Both the position numbers and the translations under genes were made by a program. A stretch of 64,000 nt of DNA from Lachnospiraceae bacterium OM04-12BH (GTDB lineage: Bacteria; Bacillota; Clostridia; Lachnospirales; Lachnospiraceae). The notes beneath the pieces are model-generated. The model saw only the letters and a program-made list of their open reading frames with translations, did not search any database and was not told the origin of the DNA. Below are positions 35,177-44,497 of the stretch, in pieces. Where the stretch lies: positions 325,431 through 389,430 of the forward strand of contig QULQ01000001.1 in NCBI GenBank assembly GCA_003490145.1. The letters run 5' to 3'. Positions within the stretch are counted from its first letter, which is position 1; every line of letters begins with the position of its first letter.

Positions 35177-36178
35177 CTATACAAGCTGTGCCTGTACCGC
35201 TGTCAGCGCCACTACACCGACAATATCCTGCCAGGAGCATCCTCTTGACAGATCATTTACCGGCTTTGCTATCCCCTGAAGCATGGGACCGTAAGCCTCT
35301 GCCTTGGCAAGTCTCTGCACAAGCTTATAACCGATATTTCCTGCATCCAGATTTGGGAATATCAGGACATTGGCCTTACCAGCCACTTCACTTCCAGGTG
35401 CCTTTGACTTGGCAACTGCCGGAACAAGTGCGGCATCCAGCTGCAGCTCGCCGTCAATGCAAAGTCCAGGATACTGTTCATGGGCAATCTTCGTAGCCTC
35501 CACTACCTTGTCAACCAGTATATGCTTTGCACTTCCCTTTGTAGAATGTGACAGCATGGCAATGATCGGCTTTGAGCCTACAAGACTCTTAAAGCTCTTG
35601 GCGGAAGAATCTGCGATAGCTGCCAGTTCTTCTGCAGTAGGATCCTGGTTCAGACCGCAGTCTGCGAACAGAAAAGTTCCATTATCACCAAATTCACAAT
35701 CCGGTACACACATCAGGAAGAACCCCGATACCAGCTTAACTCCTGGCGCCGTCTTCAGGATCTGCAGCGCAGGACGCAGTGTATCTGCCGTTGCGTGGCA
35801 GGCACCTGCCACCATGCCATCTGCATCATTGGCCTTAACCATGATAACACCAAAGGTAAGCGGATCCTTGTGCAGGATATCCCTTGCCTTCTCAATAGTC
35901 ATCCCTTTTGCTTTTCTTGTTTCATATAATAGCTCCACATATTCGTCCAGCTTTTCGCAATTTTCAGGGTCTATGATCTTAACACCATCCAGTTCAATCT
36001 CCAGCCACGTTGCACCATCCATGATCTTTTCTTCATTACCGATCATGATAATATTGGCAATTCCTTCCTTGAGGATATGTGCTGCTGCAATCAATGTTCG
36101 TTTGTCTGTTGTCTCCGGCAAAACAATGGTCTTTCTGTCCATTCTTGCCTTATCCTTGATAATATCGATATAAGACAT
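35177..36178 (-). CDS. pta: Phosphate acetyltransferase
   Basis: Converts acetyl-CoA to acetyl phosphate for AckA. The 333-residue length fits the short Firmicute Pta without the N-terminal P-loop domain. Family segments include IVLPETTDKRTLIAA, VMVKANDADGMVAGA-like VIMVKANDADGMVAGACHAT and LIFPNLDAGNIGYKLVQRLA. ATG at 36178 with AAAGGAG about 8 bases upstream. It leads the pta-ackA operon and is divergent from tmcAL. Confidence 0.98.
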   Translation of the reverse strand: MSYIDIIKDKARMDRKTIVLPETTDKRTLIAAAHILKEGIANIIMIGNEEKIMDGATWLEIELDGVKIIDPENCEKLDEYVELLYETRKAKGMTIEKARDILHKDPLTFGVIMVKANDADGMVAGACHATADTLRPALQILKTAPGVKLVSGFFLMCVPDCEFGDNGTFLFADCGLNQDPTAEELAAIADSSAKSFKSLVGSKPIIAMLSHSTKGSAKHILVDKVVEATKIAHEQYPGLCIDGELQLDAALVPAVAKSKAPGSEVAGKANVLIFPNLDAGNIGYKLVQRLAKAEAYGPMLQGIAKPVNDLSRGCSWQDIVGVVALTAVQAQLV

Positions 36179-36226
36179 TCTGTTTTCTCCTTTCGCAGAT
36201 CATGTGCGATACACACGTACATAAAA

Positions 36227-36255
36227 ATTTTAACGCATCCCTGTTTTTCCCACAA
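36227..36255 (-). promoter_or_regulatory. Promoter of pta-ackA with a dyad at the -35
   Basis: TTGTGG (36250-36255) and TAAAAT (36227-36232) with a 17-base spacer. The near-palindrome TTTTCCCACAAGTGGAAAA (36245-36263) covers the -35 and looks like an operator. Confidence 0.65.
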
Positions 36256-36273
36256 GTGGAAAACGCAAAAAAA

Positions 36274-36304
36274 TTGTGCAAAATGACAAACAATATGCTA
36301 TCAT
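36274..36304 (+). promoter_or_regulatory. Possible promoter of tmcAL
   Basis: Extended -10 TGCTATCAT (36296-36304), with TTGTGC (36274-36279) 19 bases upstream as a poor -35. It shares the 155-base divergent spacer with pta. Confidence 0.4.
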
Positions 36305-36333
36305 GAGCGAAAGAGAAAATATCAGGAGATCCT

Positions 36334-37587
36334 ATGAAAACAGCAGCTATTATTGCCGAATACAATCCTTTCCACAAAGGCCACAGATATCAGATTGAAG
36401 AAACCAGAAAAGCAACCGGAGCAGACTATATCCTTGTCCTTATGAGTGGGGATTTCGTGCAGCGTGGAGAACCCGCCATTTACAATAAATACATCAGAAC
36501 CCGTATGGCACTTCTTGGAGGCGCCGATGCAGTCCTTGAGCTTCCGGTTCTCTATGCCACCTCCAGTGCCGAATTTTTCGCAGAAGGTGCTGTAACACTG
36601 CTCGACCATATGCAGATGGTTGATTTTCTTTCCTTTGGCAGTGAATCCGGAAAGCTGGAAGATTTCCTTCCTCTTGCTGAGCTGCTTAACAGAAAGGAAG
36701 CAGCTGTTCTCAGCACAGTAAATGAGCTGCTTCGTCAGGGATTATCCTATCCAAAGGCCAGAAGCAGAGCTGTTTCTCTTCTCTTTCCTGAGTATTCTTC
36801 AGCAGATGCTGCTTTCTTTTCCTCACCTAACAACATCCTCGCCCTGGAATACTGCAAAACCCTCCAGAAGCTGAAAAGCTCCATAAAGCCCTTTACCCTG
36901 CTCCGAAAAGGCAGTGGTTATCATGATCCTTTTCTGCCGGAGGATTCTTCTGTGTATCCGTCTGCTTCTGCCCTGCGTTCCCTGATCACTGCCAGCACCT
37001 CCAGCCAGTTTCTGACTGCAGACGATCTGTCTCCCCAGCTCTTCTATAAGCTGCTCACGGAAAAAGACTGTGGTTTTTCTGATTACCTTGACTGCAGCAC
37101 AGCTCTTTCTGACCGGATCTGTAAATACCTGTCATCCTTTACCAGTTATACAGATTTCTGCACTCTGTTAAAAAGCCGTGAATTTACCTATACCAGAATC
37201 AGCCGCACTCTGCTCCATATCCTGCTGAATCAGAAGACACCGGTCTCCTTTAAGCCTTCTTTTTCAGAACGCCATCTAAAGACACCTTATGTAAGGCTTC
37301 TCGGCTTCCGTAAAGACTCCGCACCGCTTCTTTCTTCTATCAAAAAGCACAGTAATATCCCTCTGGTATCCAAGCTGGCAGATGCCAAGACCATACTTTC
37401 AGAAGAGGCTTACCAGATGCTCTCCGTGGATATCATGGCATCCACCCTGTATGAATCTTCCACTTACCTTAAATATGCTTTCACAGATTTTCATCAGAGA
37501 ACCGCTGCGAATAATGATCCATCCTTTTTTGCAGAAGCAAAAAAGGGACTGCTGAATGAATATCAGCAATCCCCCGTCATCCTGTAA
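36334..37587 (+). CDS. tmcAL: tRNA(Met) cytidine acetate ligase TmcAL
   Basis: Uses ATP and free acetate to make ac4C at the wobble base of elongator tRNA-Met. The 417-residue YlbM-type protein has the nucleotidyltransferase-like start IIAEYNPFHKGHRYQIE and MSGDFVQRGEPAIYNKY. The ATG at 36334 has AGGAG 6 bases upstream. It is divergent from pta-ackA, whose end product is acetate, its own substrate. It converges on the diguanylate cyclase gene with a 32-base gap and no clear terminator. Confidence 0.94.
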   Translation: MKTAAIIAEYNPFHKGHRYQIEETRKATGADYILVLMSGDFVQRGEPAIYNKYIRTRMALLGGADAVLELPVLYATSSAEFFAEGAVTLLDHMQMVDFLSFGSESGKLEDFLPLAELLNRKEAAVLSTVNELLRQGLSYPKARSRAVSLLFPEYSSADAAFFSSPNNILALEYCKTLQKLKSSIKPFTLLRKGSGYHDPFLPEDSSVYPSASALRSLITASTSSQFLTADDLSPQLFYKLLTEKDCGFSDYLDCSTALSDRICKYLSSFTSYTDFCTLLKSREFTYTRISRTLLHILLNQKTPVSFKPSFSERHLKTPYVRLLGFRKDSAPLLSSIKKHSNIPLVSKLADAKTILSEEAYQMLSVDIMASTLYESSTYLKYAFTDFHQRTAANNDPSFFAEAKKGLLNEYQQSPVIL

Positions 37588-37619
37588 TTTCTTTCTTCCG
37601 GTATCTGCTCAGGCTCTTT

Positions 37620-38909
37620 TTATTCCTGTATGATTCTGTCTCTGCCACCCTTTTTCCCGGCATAAAGCCGGTTGTCTGCACACCTTAGCAGCTCATCTGT
37701 GTTCCCACCGGAGCTTTCACAGATTCCAAAGGTCATTGTTACACGGAACTTTTCCTTTTCATTGTATGTAAATTCTGTATCCCGTATCTCATTCTGCAGC
37801 TTCCTTAGTGTTTCCGCTGCATCCTGCAATCCCTGATCCATGAATACAAGGAGAAATTCTTCTCCACCCCATCTGGCTGCATATCCTTCTCTTCGCATCC
37901 GTTCTGCCATGATCCTTGCAATCTGCGTAAGCACTCTGTCACCCCATTCATGACCATAGGTATCATTTACATGTTTAAAGTAATCAATATCCCCGATTGC
38001 AATGCAGAACGGCATGCCATAGCTGTCAGCGTCCTTCTGCACCTGTTTCAGACGCTTCTCTCCATACCTGCGGTTATAAAGTCCCGTAAGAGCATCCTTC
38101 TCCACAAGCTCACGCAGGGAACGCTGCATATCTACCGCATGTCTGCCCAGCTCCCCTACCTCATCCTTTCTCTTTCCTACAGGATAGGCAAGCTGTTCAT
38201 TGAGTTCACCATTTGCTACCTTTCCAAGGAATTTTTCTATTTCCCCGATCGCCTCTGTCAGCCTGCAGGAGTACCTGATTGTAAGCAGCGCAGCGATCAT
38301 AACTGCAAGAATTCCAAGGAATACGATCGGCAGGATCACACGGAACAGATCATTCATCACTGTTTCTACAGGCTTTGCCACAAAGAGCATACCGATACAG
38401 GCTCCGTCCTCGTTTAAGAGAGGTGAATAATAAGCAAAATAATCTTTATCCCCGATCGACACATTTGGATAAAAGGCAGCCCTGCCGCCTTCAAGAACAT
38501 CCTTTACAACAACTGCACTTACCTTCGTACCAATGATACGCTCCCCGTCTTCTCCGCGGACTGTAGTGATCACACGTACATCCTGATAAAAAACAGTAAT
38601 ATCTACGCCAGTATTTTCCTTCAGGGTATCAATAATGGAAAAATCTCCATTGATCAGATGATCCCCCTTCAGCAGATAAAGTCCATCATCTCCCTCAAAT
38701 GCTTTGTAGTCACCAGGATACAGCTTATCGTACATGGTAATAATCGTAAAGCTCTGGTTCATAAGTCCCTGTCTGACTTCATTATTCATGGCGTTTGCGT
38801 AGCTTCTGATGCTGATCGTGATAATGACAGCCGTCAGGAGAAAGATAGGAAGCAGTGTGATCTTAAGCAGCTGATGGTAAAGTTTTTTCTTTGCTTTATC
38901 CTGTTCCAT
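37620..38909 (-). CDS. Membrane diguanylate cyclase with extracytoplasmic Cache-like sensor
   Basis: Predicted to make cyclic-di-GMP in response to an outside signal. TM1 is at about residues 15-37, a single-Cache-like sensor at 40-180, TM2 at 187-211 and a HAMP-like linker at 211-265. The GGDEF domain starts DALTGLYNRRYGEKRL and has the active site GGEEF at 348-352 and the metal-binding GDIDYFKHVNDTYGH. No inhibitory RxxD site is seen right before GGEEF. It follows lipoprotein A by 41 bases with no terminator between, so it is probably the last gene of the transport operon. Confidence 0.92.
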   Translation of the reverse strand: MEQDKAKKKLYHQLLKITLLPIFLLTAVIITISIRSYANAMNNEVRQGLMNQSFTIITMYDKLYPGDYKAFEGDDGLYLLKGDHLINGDFSIIDTLKENTGVDITVFYQDVRVITTVRGEDGERIIGTKVSAVVVKDVLEGGRAAFYPNVSIGDKDYFAYYSPLLNEDGACIGMLFVAKPVETVMNDLFRVILPIVFLGILAVMIAALLTIRYSCRLTEAIGEIEKFLGKVANGELNEQLAYPVGKRKDEVGELGRHAVDMQRSLRELVEKDALTGLYNRRYGEKRLKQVQKDADSYGMPFCIAIGDIDYFKHVNDTYGHEWGDRVLTQIARIMAERMRREGYAARWGGEEFLLVFMDQGLQDAAETLRKLQNEIRDTEFTYNEKEKFRVTMTFGICESSGGNTDELLRCADNRLYAGKKGGRDRIIQE

Positions 38910-38950
38910 AGACAGTCCTCTTTCCTGTAAGGTTAGTCAGACATCTTCTG

Positions 38951-41230
38951 TTAACGGTTTTCATTTACATAGATCTGCACGCGGCTCTGGATGATTGATG
39001 CCACATCCCTCGCGTTCTTCTGTCCGCTGAAAAATGCTGCTGACTCTTCAGAAATAATATTCATAAGTTCCTGATCATAAGTATATACCTGATTAAAAGT
39101 ATACAACATCTGCTTCAGATTCTCTACTTCTTCCTGCGTCATTGGCTTAATTTCCACATCAACACCATTCATGTAATAATAATCGGGGCTTTCCACTTCA
39201 TTTCCATTTTCATCAATATAGGTATCCACCTTCATAGCCTTCTCCCCCATGGCATCCAGTGCCCTGATGCTTACCGGAAATCCATAGGTGATTTCATCCT
39301 GATATTCATCTGTCAGATACCCTCTCATAAACTGCCAGGCACCCTCTTTATTAGCTGATTTGGAAGACATGGCAAGCTGCATGGCCGGCATAATAGAGGA
39401 TCCGTCCTCATTGCTGGAGGGAAAACCGATCAGTGTGATATCTTCTCCGAAGGTTCCCTTCTTGGTATAATTATAATCCTTGAACCCGCTCAGACTGTAG
39501 GACATGGCTATTGCCCTGTTTTCTCTCCACATGGTGTCATAGCTTTCCCAGTAGGAATCATCATAAACCGTATCATCTGTCTGCTCTGGAAACTGCTTTA
39601 AGAATTCCAGCATCTCTATGAAGGCATCTGAATCAAAATTACAGGTACCAGCATCAAAATCAAGGAACTGATTTCCTGCCATAGTCATGCAGTTAAGAAG
39701 CATTCTTTCCCTATCCATGTTCGGAAGGAAGCTGGTATCGGCAGGCATTCCGCTCATGAGCTGGTTTACCTCTCCGATTGTCCAGCCTCTCTCTTCCCCG
39801 ACCAGAGAAGTTTTTGCGATCAGTGTACTGATCATATAAGAAGGCACCAGACGGTACAGCTTACCATCTACAGAAAAGGCATCCAGAATATTGGGCATGA
39901 AATTATTAATGTCAAGTCCCTCATCCTTTTCGATATAAGGCTTCAGATCCTCAAACAAGCCTTTGGAAACATAGCTTTCCACTGGCATATTATCATCAAT
40001 AACCAGAATATCTGGGATTTTTCCAGAAACGATATCTGCATTCAGACGGTTAAGACCAGCCTGATAATCATCTTCCGTATTGTACAATGCTGCATAATCC
40101 TGGATCGTAATGCGGTACTCATCATTGTTCTTGTTGAATTTTACGATATTGTTTCTTACATCATAATCGATTCCATTGCAGGCAAGGACCAGAGTCTTTT
40201 TGTCCTTAACCTCTGACGGAGGCACCTTGGTAAATCTTCCAAGTGCATTTCCATCCTCTGCATCATACATGGCAAAAAATTCATCCTCATTGATACTGAT
40301 CACATTGTAAACAGAATAACCGGCTATGTCTGAATCTACAAAATTCATCAGAAGCTGTGTTTCCGTATCACCCATATTGTATCCGTATAATCCAATCGAA
40401 TTTACAAGAAACAGCTCATATTTGCTATTGCCCGGATAAATGGAATAGTCATAGGAATAACCGGGAAGCTTGGTCGTATCTGTCAGAGTTCCCGTATTCA
40501 TGTCAACATAGCCAATATTTACTCCATTATCATCCCAGCTGATCCCGGCCACCTTACCGCTTGCAAGAGTATATATATTACTAACATCAACCACATTTTC
40601 CTTGTCACCTGTTACAATCATTTTCTGATAATTACCATTCTGATCGAACAGACATATATTATCCATGATCTGTGCATAAATAATATCCTGATAGATCATA
40701 ATACTGCCCATATAAAGCCAGCCGCCATTTTCTGTTATCTGTTTTTGTACATCCGGCAGCTCATTAATACAGATGCTGAAAAGCTGTTCTCCATCCATAT
40801 TGATCTTCTCAAGATAATACGTATCCATATAATTATCATTTTCATCCGGCTCTGTTGCATAAACATCCTTCACATAGTAAATATTTCCCTCTTTATCACA
40901 GGCCGGATTATTTATACTGACATTATCCTCTATATCCAGTGCCATTTTCTTTATTATGTCACCATTTTCATCAAGGCTGGCAAAATGTACAGTCATCTCG
41001 CCTTCTTTTCCATAATCATAACCATAAGCCATCAGTGTATCAGCTTTACCAAACAGTGTCGGAATGCTGTCATTTCCAAAATCAACATTTACATCCGACA
41101 CTTTATACACATAATTCTTGCTGGATGCCGCCGCCTCACTGTTACCACCATCCTTACTCTTTCCACAGCCGCTGAGTGCCATCAGCATCATGACAGCTGC
41201 CATTCCTGCTGCTACAATTCTCCTCTTCAT
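38951..41230 (-). CDS. Large lipoprotein A: N-terminal propeller-like domain plus solute-binding domain
   Basis: A 759-residue secreted lipoprotein. The signal peptide ends in the lipobox LSGC (Cys22). Residues 40-335 contain repeated short beta-strand units (GNIYYV, EDEFFAMYDA, GNALGRFTK) that resemble a beta-propeller. From about 344 to the end is an extracellular solute-binding domain of the CUT1 sugar type (NNIVKFNKNNDEYRIT, DIVSGKIPDILVI, GLFEDLKPYIE). It is paralogous to lipoprotein B (46375-48729) across both halves, including the C-terminal SGQKNAR..IIQSRVQIY. The ligand is unknown. It is 12 bases after the MacB-like gene. Confidence 0.88.
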   Translation of the reverse strand: MKRRIVAAGMAAVMMLMALSGCGKSKDGGNSEAAASSKNYVYKVSDVNVDFGNDSIPTLFGKADTLMAYGYDYGKEGEMTVHFASLDENGDIIKKMALDIEDNVSINNPACDKEGNIYYVKDVYATEPDENDNYMDTYYLEKINMDGEQLFSICINELPDVQKQITENGGWLYMGSIMIYQDIIYAQIMDNICLFDQNGNYQKMIVTGDKENVVDVSNIYTLASGKVAGISWDDNGVNIGYVDMNTGTLTDTTKLPGYSYDYSIYPGNSKYELFLVNSIGLYGYNMGDTETQLLMNFVDSDIAGYSVYNVISINEDEFFAMYDAEDGNALGRFTKVPPSEVKDKKTLVLACNGIDYDVRNNIVKFNKNNDEYRITIQDYAALYNTEDDYQAGLNRLNADIVSGKIPDILVIDDNMPVESYVSKGLFEDLKPYIEKDEGLDINNFMPNILDAFSVDGKLYRLVPSYMISTLIAKTSLVGEERGWTIGEVNQLMSGMPADTSFLPNMDRERMLLNCMTMAGNQFLDFDAGTCNFDSDAFIEMLEFLKQFPEQTDDTVYDDSYWESYDTMWRENRAIAMSYSLSGFKDYNYTKKGTFGEDITLIGFPSSNEDGSSIMPAMQLAMSSKSANKEGAWQFMRGYLTDEYQDEITYGFPVSIRALDAMGEKAMKVDTYIDENGNEVESPDYYYMNGVDVEIKPMTQEEVENLKQMLYTFNQVYTYDQELMNIISEESAAFFSGQKNARDVASIIQSRVQIYVNENR

Positions 41231-41242
41231 AATTCTCCCTCC

Positions 41243-42352
41243 TTACCGTTTAAAAACCCTTGCTTTTTCCAGTGCTTTGTCTTTTTTATCCATCAGGATA
41301 TAAATCAGATCCCTGGTAGTATATTTTCTGTGTTTCCATTTTATGATCAGGAATACCAGAATAATAACACCGGGAATCAGCAGAAACAGGAACTGGAAGA
41401 TCAGGACAACTGCCCTGATGTCCTCATAGCCCCTTGCAATATTCTCGAAATAGGGATAATGAATCGCCGCATTCTGCATGGATCTTGTCCCGAAATCAAG
41501 GATCACCGGAATCATGGCTTCCACTGTATACCTGGAGGAATTCTCCACTACCTTCATCTGCTCCTCCGTAGGTCCAAACTTTTCCCGTACAGTCTTTGCC
41601 AGAAATCCCTTTACCGGATTCGGTGCTGCTACCTCATAGCAGTTCACGCCTTCACTTGTTCCATAGTCTTCCAGTGTTTCTACAGAAACATAAACAAGCG
41701 TTTTTGTCAATCCGGCATTCTTTGCCATCCGGCTTTCATCCCGCTTCACCACACCGGCAATGGTATGTGGTACCCCACCGATAGTTACTGTCATTCCTGA
41801 GATCTCATTGGAACCAAAAAGCTGCCACGCAGCATCCTCATCAATGACCACATAATCTGTCATCAGCTCATTTTCCGAGAAATACCGGCCATCCACAAGC
41901 TGCAGTGGATGAAAATAAAAGAAATCATTTCCTATGCCGATCGCATCTGCTTCCAGTGTTGCCTGTTCACTGACCAGTGTGATCTTTCCCGGTGCACTGT
42001 AGGCATCAATAAACAGTCTTTTTGATTCTTCTGTTTCCTGCTGGTTTCCCTGTACGCTTCCCTCTTCCTCATCCAGTGTCACTGCTACATCCGCAAGAGC
42101 CGTCGTAAGCTGATTTTCAAAATTACGGATGCTGAAGTCATCCAGTGTTACATCCCTTGTCACAAAGCAGCTCACCTGTGCATATTCCCTGCCGCCCCAT
42201 CTGTCCGCTGCCTGCTGGTCTGTCAGTTTTTTTTCCTGACCCCTCCACCACAGCGTCAGGATCAGATACAGGATCAGTGAAATCACCGCGATCAGGGAAA
42301 AGATGATCTGTGCTGCTGACAAACGCTTCAGAAAATTTTTCAAGCCTGCCAC
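41243..42352 (-). CDS. MacB periplasmic-core-like membrane protein with two TM helices
   Basis: The 369-residue product has a TM helix at about 15-37, an extracytoplasmic domain of about 270 residues, and a second TM at about 315-340 followed by a basic tail. The outer domain has the MacB_PCD feel: SEQATLEADAIGIGNDFF, DGRYFSENEL, DYVVIDEDAAWQLFGS, GMTVTIGGVPHTIAGVV. A normal MacB/FtsX permease has four helices; here the two inner ones and the ATPase are missing. The frame is intact with a good start, so it is not an obvious pseudogene. It lies 14 bases after the adaptor gene. Role inferred only from neighbours: an adaptor-associated, possibly regulatory or structural envelope protein. Confidence 0.8.
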   Translation of the reverse strand: MAGLKNFLKRLSAAQIIFSLIAVISLILYLILTLWWRGQEKKLTDQQAADRWGGREYAQVSCFVTRDVTLDDFSIRNFENQLTTALADVAVTLDEEEGSVQGNQQETEESKRLFIDAYSAPGKITLVSEQATLEADAIGIGNDFFYFHPLQLVDGRYFSENELMTDYVVIDEDAAWQLFGSNEISGMTVTIGGVPHTIAGVVKRDESRMAKNAGLTKTLVYVSVETLEDYGTSEGVNCYEVAAPNPVKGFLAKTVREKFGPTEEQMKVVENSSRYTVEAMIPVILDFGTRSMQNAAIHYPYFENIARGYEDIRAVVLIFQFLFLLIPGVIILVFLIIKWKHRKYTTRDLIYILMDKKDKALEKARVFKR

Positions 42353-42366
42353 TGTATTCTCCTTTT

Positions 42367-44445
42367 TTAACTGTTATTTTCGTTCAGACGTACCTGCTTG
42401 CCTGCTTCAACAGGCTTTGTGGATGTGGTGATCACATATTCATAGCCATAAAGTCCGGCTGAGATCGCTGTGTTGTTATCATCGGAAGCCAGCACCTCCA
42501 CATCTACTCTCGTCGCTATATAACGGTTGCTGATCGGCCCGCTCTTTGACTCGACGATCAGAATAAATTTACCATTCTTATCTTCTCTGATAGCACTGTT
42601 AGGTACAGTCAGTTCATATTCCGCACTTCTCTGTCCTACAGAGATATTTAAGGACTGTCCGGCCTGGATACTGCTTCCTGTCACATTAAAGACAAGCAGC
42701 TTCTTCTGTCCGTTGCTTTCCGGATCCGGCTTGATAGCAGCCAGTGTCACCATGGCATCATCATAATACCAGGCGTTCTGCAGCTCTCCCACATCTCCTA
42801 CCTGTACCTTCTTGGACTGCTCGTTTGTGACAGAAAAGCTTACCGTATAGCCCTTACCATCTACCTGTATAACCGCTGCAGCCTCCTCCGGCTTTGTTGT
42901 TTCTCCTGCCACATAGGCAAGATTTGAAATCGTACCGGCTACCGGCGCTACAATAGCACTGCCCTCTGACTTCTCCTTCAGTTTCGCAATTTCATCCTTT
43001 TTATCCTGAATATCCTTACTTGCCTTGGACAGATCCAGTTCTGCATTAATATCTGCCGCAAGCTCGGTCTGTTCCTGCTTTAACAGATCATAAACCGACT
43101 GTGCCGCTTTCAAAGCTGCATTGGCATCTGCCAGCCTGTTCTGCCAAGCCACGCTTGCCTGACTGTTGGCAGCCGTGATCTCAGAGATGTTTTTATTCGC
43201 CTGATTTAAACGGTTCTGTGCATCCTGCACGCCACCATCTGAAGAAGCTGTGATCGCCTGTACTTCAGCAAGCTTCTGCTGAAGCTTCGCAAGCTTTGCT
43301 TTCTTATCGGCTAGGGTTGCCTGATTATTTGTGTAATTATTTAAATCCGAACTGTTTTTTTCAATATTTTCAACATTAATCAACGCTGCATTATAATCTG
43401 CAAATAAAGTGGTATAACTTTCTGCTTTATTTCCTGTAGCATTATATATAGCTGTCTGGAGCTGATTAAATGCTGTTTTTGTTGTTGATAATGTTGTTTG
43501 AACATTCTCAAATGTATCAACTTTTCTGTCACCAGGTATTATTTTTGATGTATCAATGTCTTTATCTAGAGCTGCAGCATCGAAAATGAGTTTCATCTTA
43601 TCATATAAATTTCCTACAGCCGTTGCTTTCTGTGCATTATAAGAATTTGGTGCAACTGTTGGTGACGCACTCGGGTTTGGATTCGTTCCAGCTGCTCCTC
43701 CTGCTGATGACTGTGCATTTGAAATCAGTTTTTCTAAATCTGAAATCTGGGATGTCAGCTCTGAGATCTGTGCATTCAGCTCTGCAATTGTCTCTGCCTT
43801 ATCCCTTTCAAAGCGTTCCTGTGCACTTGCCAGATCGGTGGTTGCCTGATCCCGGTTCAATTCATCCGGCTTGGTATTAACCGTGGCATTGTTGGTGTCC
43901 TTTGTGCTCTGAAGCGTAAGTGCATCCACATTTTTCTGGCACTCATCCACCCTTGCCTTGGCCGCCTCCAGACGATTTACCATATCTGTCACCTTTGCCT
44001 GATAGGTTGCAAAGGTATCCGTCCTGCCGCTTGCCACCTTATTGATGATCTCCGGAGAAATCGTTCCTCCAAAAAGTCCCTTCATATAAGCAAGCTCCAG
44101 ATCCTCCAGCTCATCCTCTGCTTTTTTCAGCTCATCACTCTCTGCATCCTCCAGATAATAAATGACCTGATCCTTCTCTACCGTATCTCCCTGTTTTACC
44201 GCTACACTGCTGATGACACGGGACTCCTTGACCATTACATTATAGGGATCTGTGGCTTCTACCGTACCGGTTCCACGTACCTTGGCTGTGATAGTCCCTC
44301 TCTGTACATACTGGGTAGCGACCTCCGGCAGTGAATAATTCATGATCGTATTAGAAAAAAAGGTAAGTACAAGCATTACCGCGAGAAAAATGATCGCGGC
44401 ATTCTTCACCCAGTCTCTTCGTTTGGAAGCTGTTTTTTCGTCCAT
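42367..44445 (-). CDS. HlyD/MacA-like membrane fusion (adaptor) protein
   Basis: A 692-residue adaptor with TM at about 16-36, a first lipoyl-like half (GTITAKVRGTGTVEATD, VKQGDTVEKDQVIYYLED) and a very long coiled-coil region (about 90-470). The second lipoyl half follows (IVAPVAGTISNLAYVAGE), then beta-barrel and membrane-proximal domains to the end. The start at 44445 has GAGG 5 bases upstream; the frame to 44478 has no site. Inside the coiled coil, a Ser/Pro/Asn-rich segment and about 130 residues are encoded by DNA visibly richer in A+T (about 43330-43740) than the flanks. It lies 52 bases after a permease gene. Confidence 0.9.
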   Translation of the reverse strand: MDEKTASKRRDWVKNAAIIFLAVMLVLTFFSNTIMNYSLPEVATQYVQRGTITAKVRGTGTVEATDPYNVMVKESRVISSVAVKQGDTVEKDQVIYYLEDAESDELKKAEDELEDLELAYMKGLFGGTISPEIINKVASGRTDTFATYQAKVTDMVNRLEAAKARVDECQKNVDALTLQSTKDTNNATVNTKPDELNRDQATTDLASAQERFERDKAETIAELNAQISELTSQISDLEKLISNAQSSAGGAAGTNPNPSASPTVAPNSYNAQKATAVGNLYDKMKLIFDAAALDKDIDTSKIIPGDRKVDTFENVQTTLSTTKTAFNQLQTAIYNATGNKAESYTTLFADYNAALINVENIEKNSSDLNNYTNNQATLADKKAKLAKLQQKLAEVQAITASSDGGVQDAQNRLNQANKNISEITAANSQASVAWQNRLADANAALKAAQSVYDLLKQEQTELAADINAELDLSKASKDIQDKKDEIAKLKEKSEGSAIVAPVAGTISNLAYVAGETTKPEEAAAVIQVDGKGYTVSFSVTNEQSKKVQVGDVGELQNAWYYDDAMVTLAAIKPDPESNGQKKLLVFNVTGSSIQAGQSLNISVGQRSAEYELTVPNSAIREDKNGKFILIVESKSGPISNRYIATRVDVEVLASDDNNTAISAGLYGYEYVITTSTKPVEAGKQVRLNENNS

Positions 44446-44497
44446 TTTATCCTCACATTCTGCCGCATTAAACGGCATCTATCTGAAATATTATTTA

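Noticed and set aside
37549..37573. Terminator at the end of tmcAL
   Set aside because: A GGGA/TCCC-flanked hairpin can be drawn, but it lies inside the coding sequence and has no T-run.
41243..42352. MacB-like gene as a pseudogene fragment
   Set aside because: The frame is complete, with helices at both ends, normal codon use and 12-14 base spacing on both sides.
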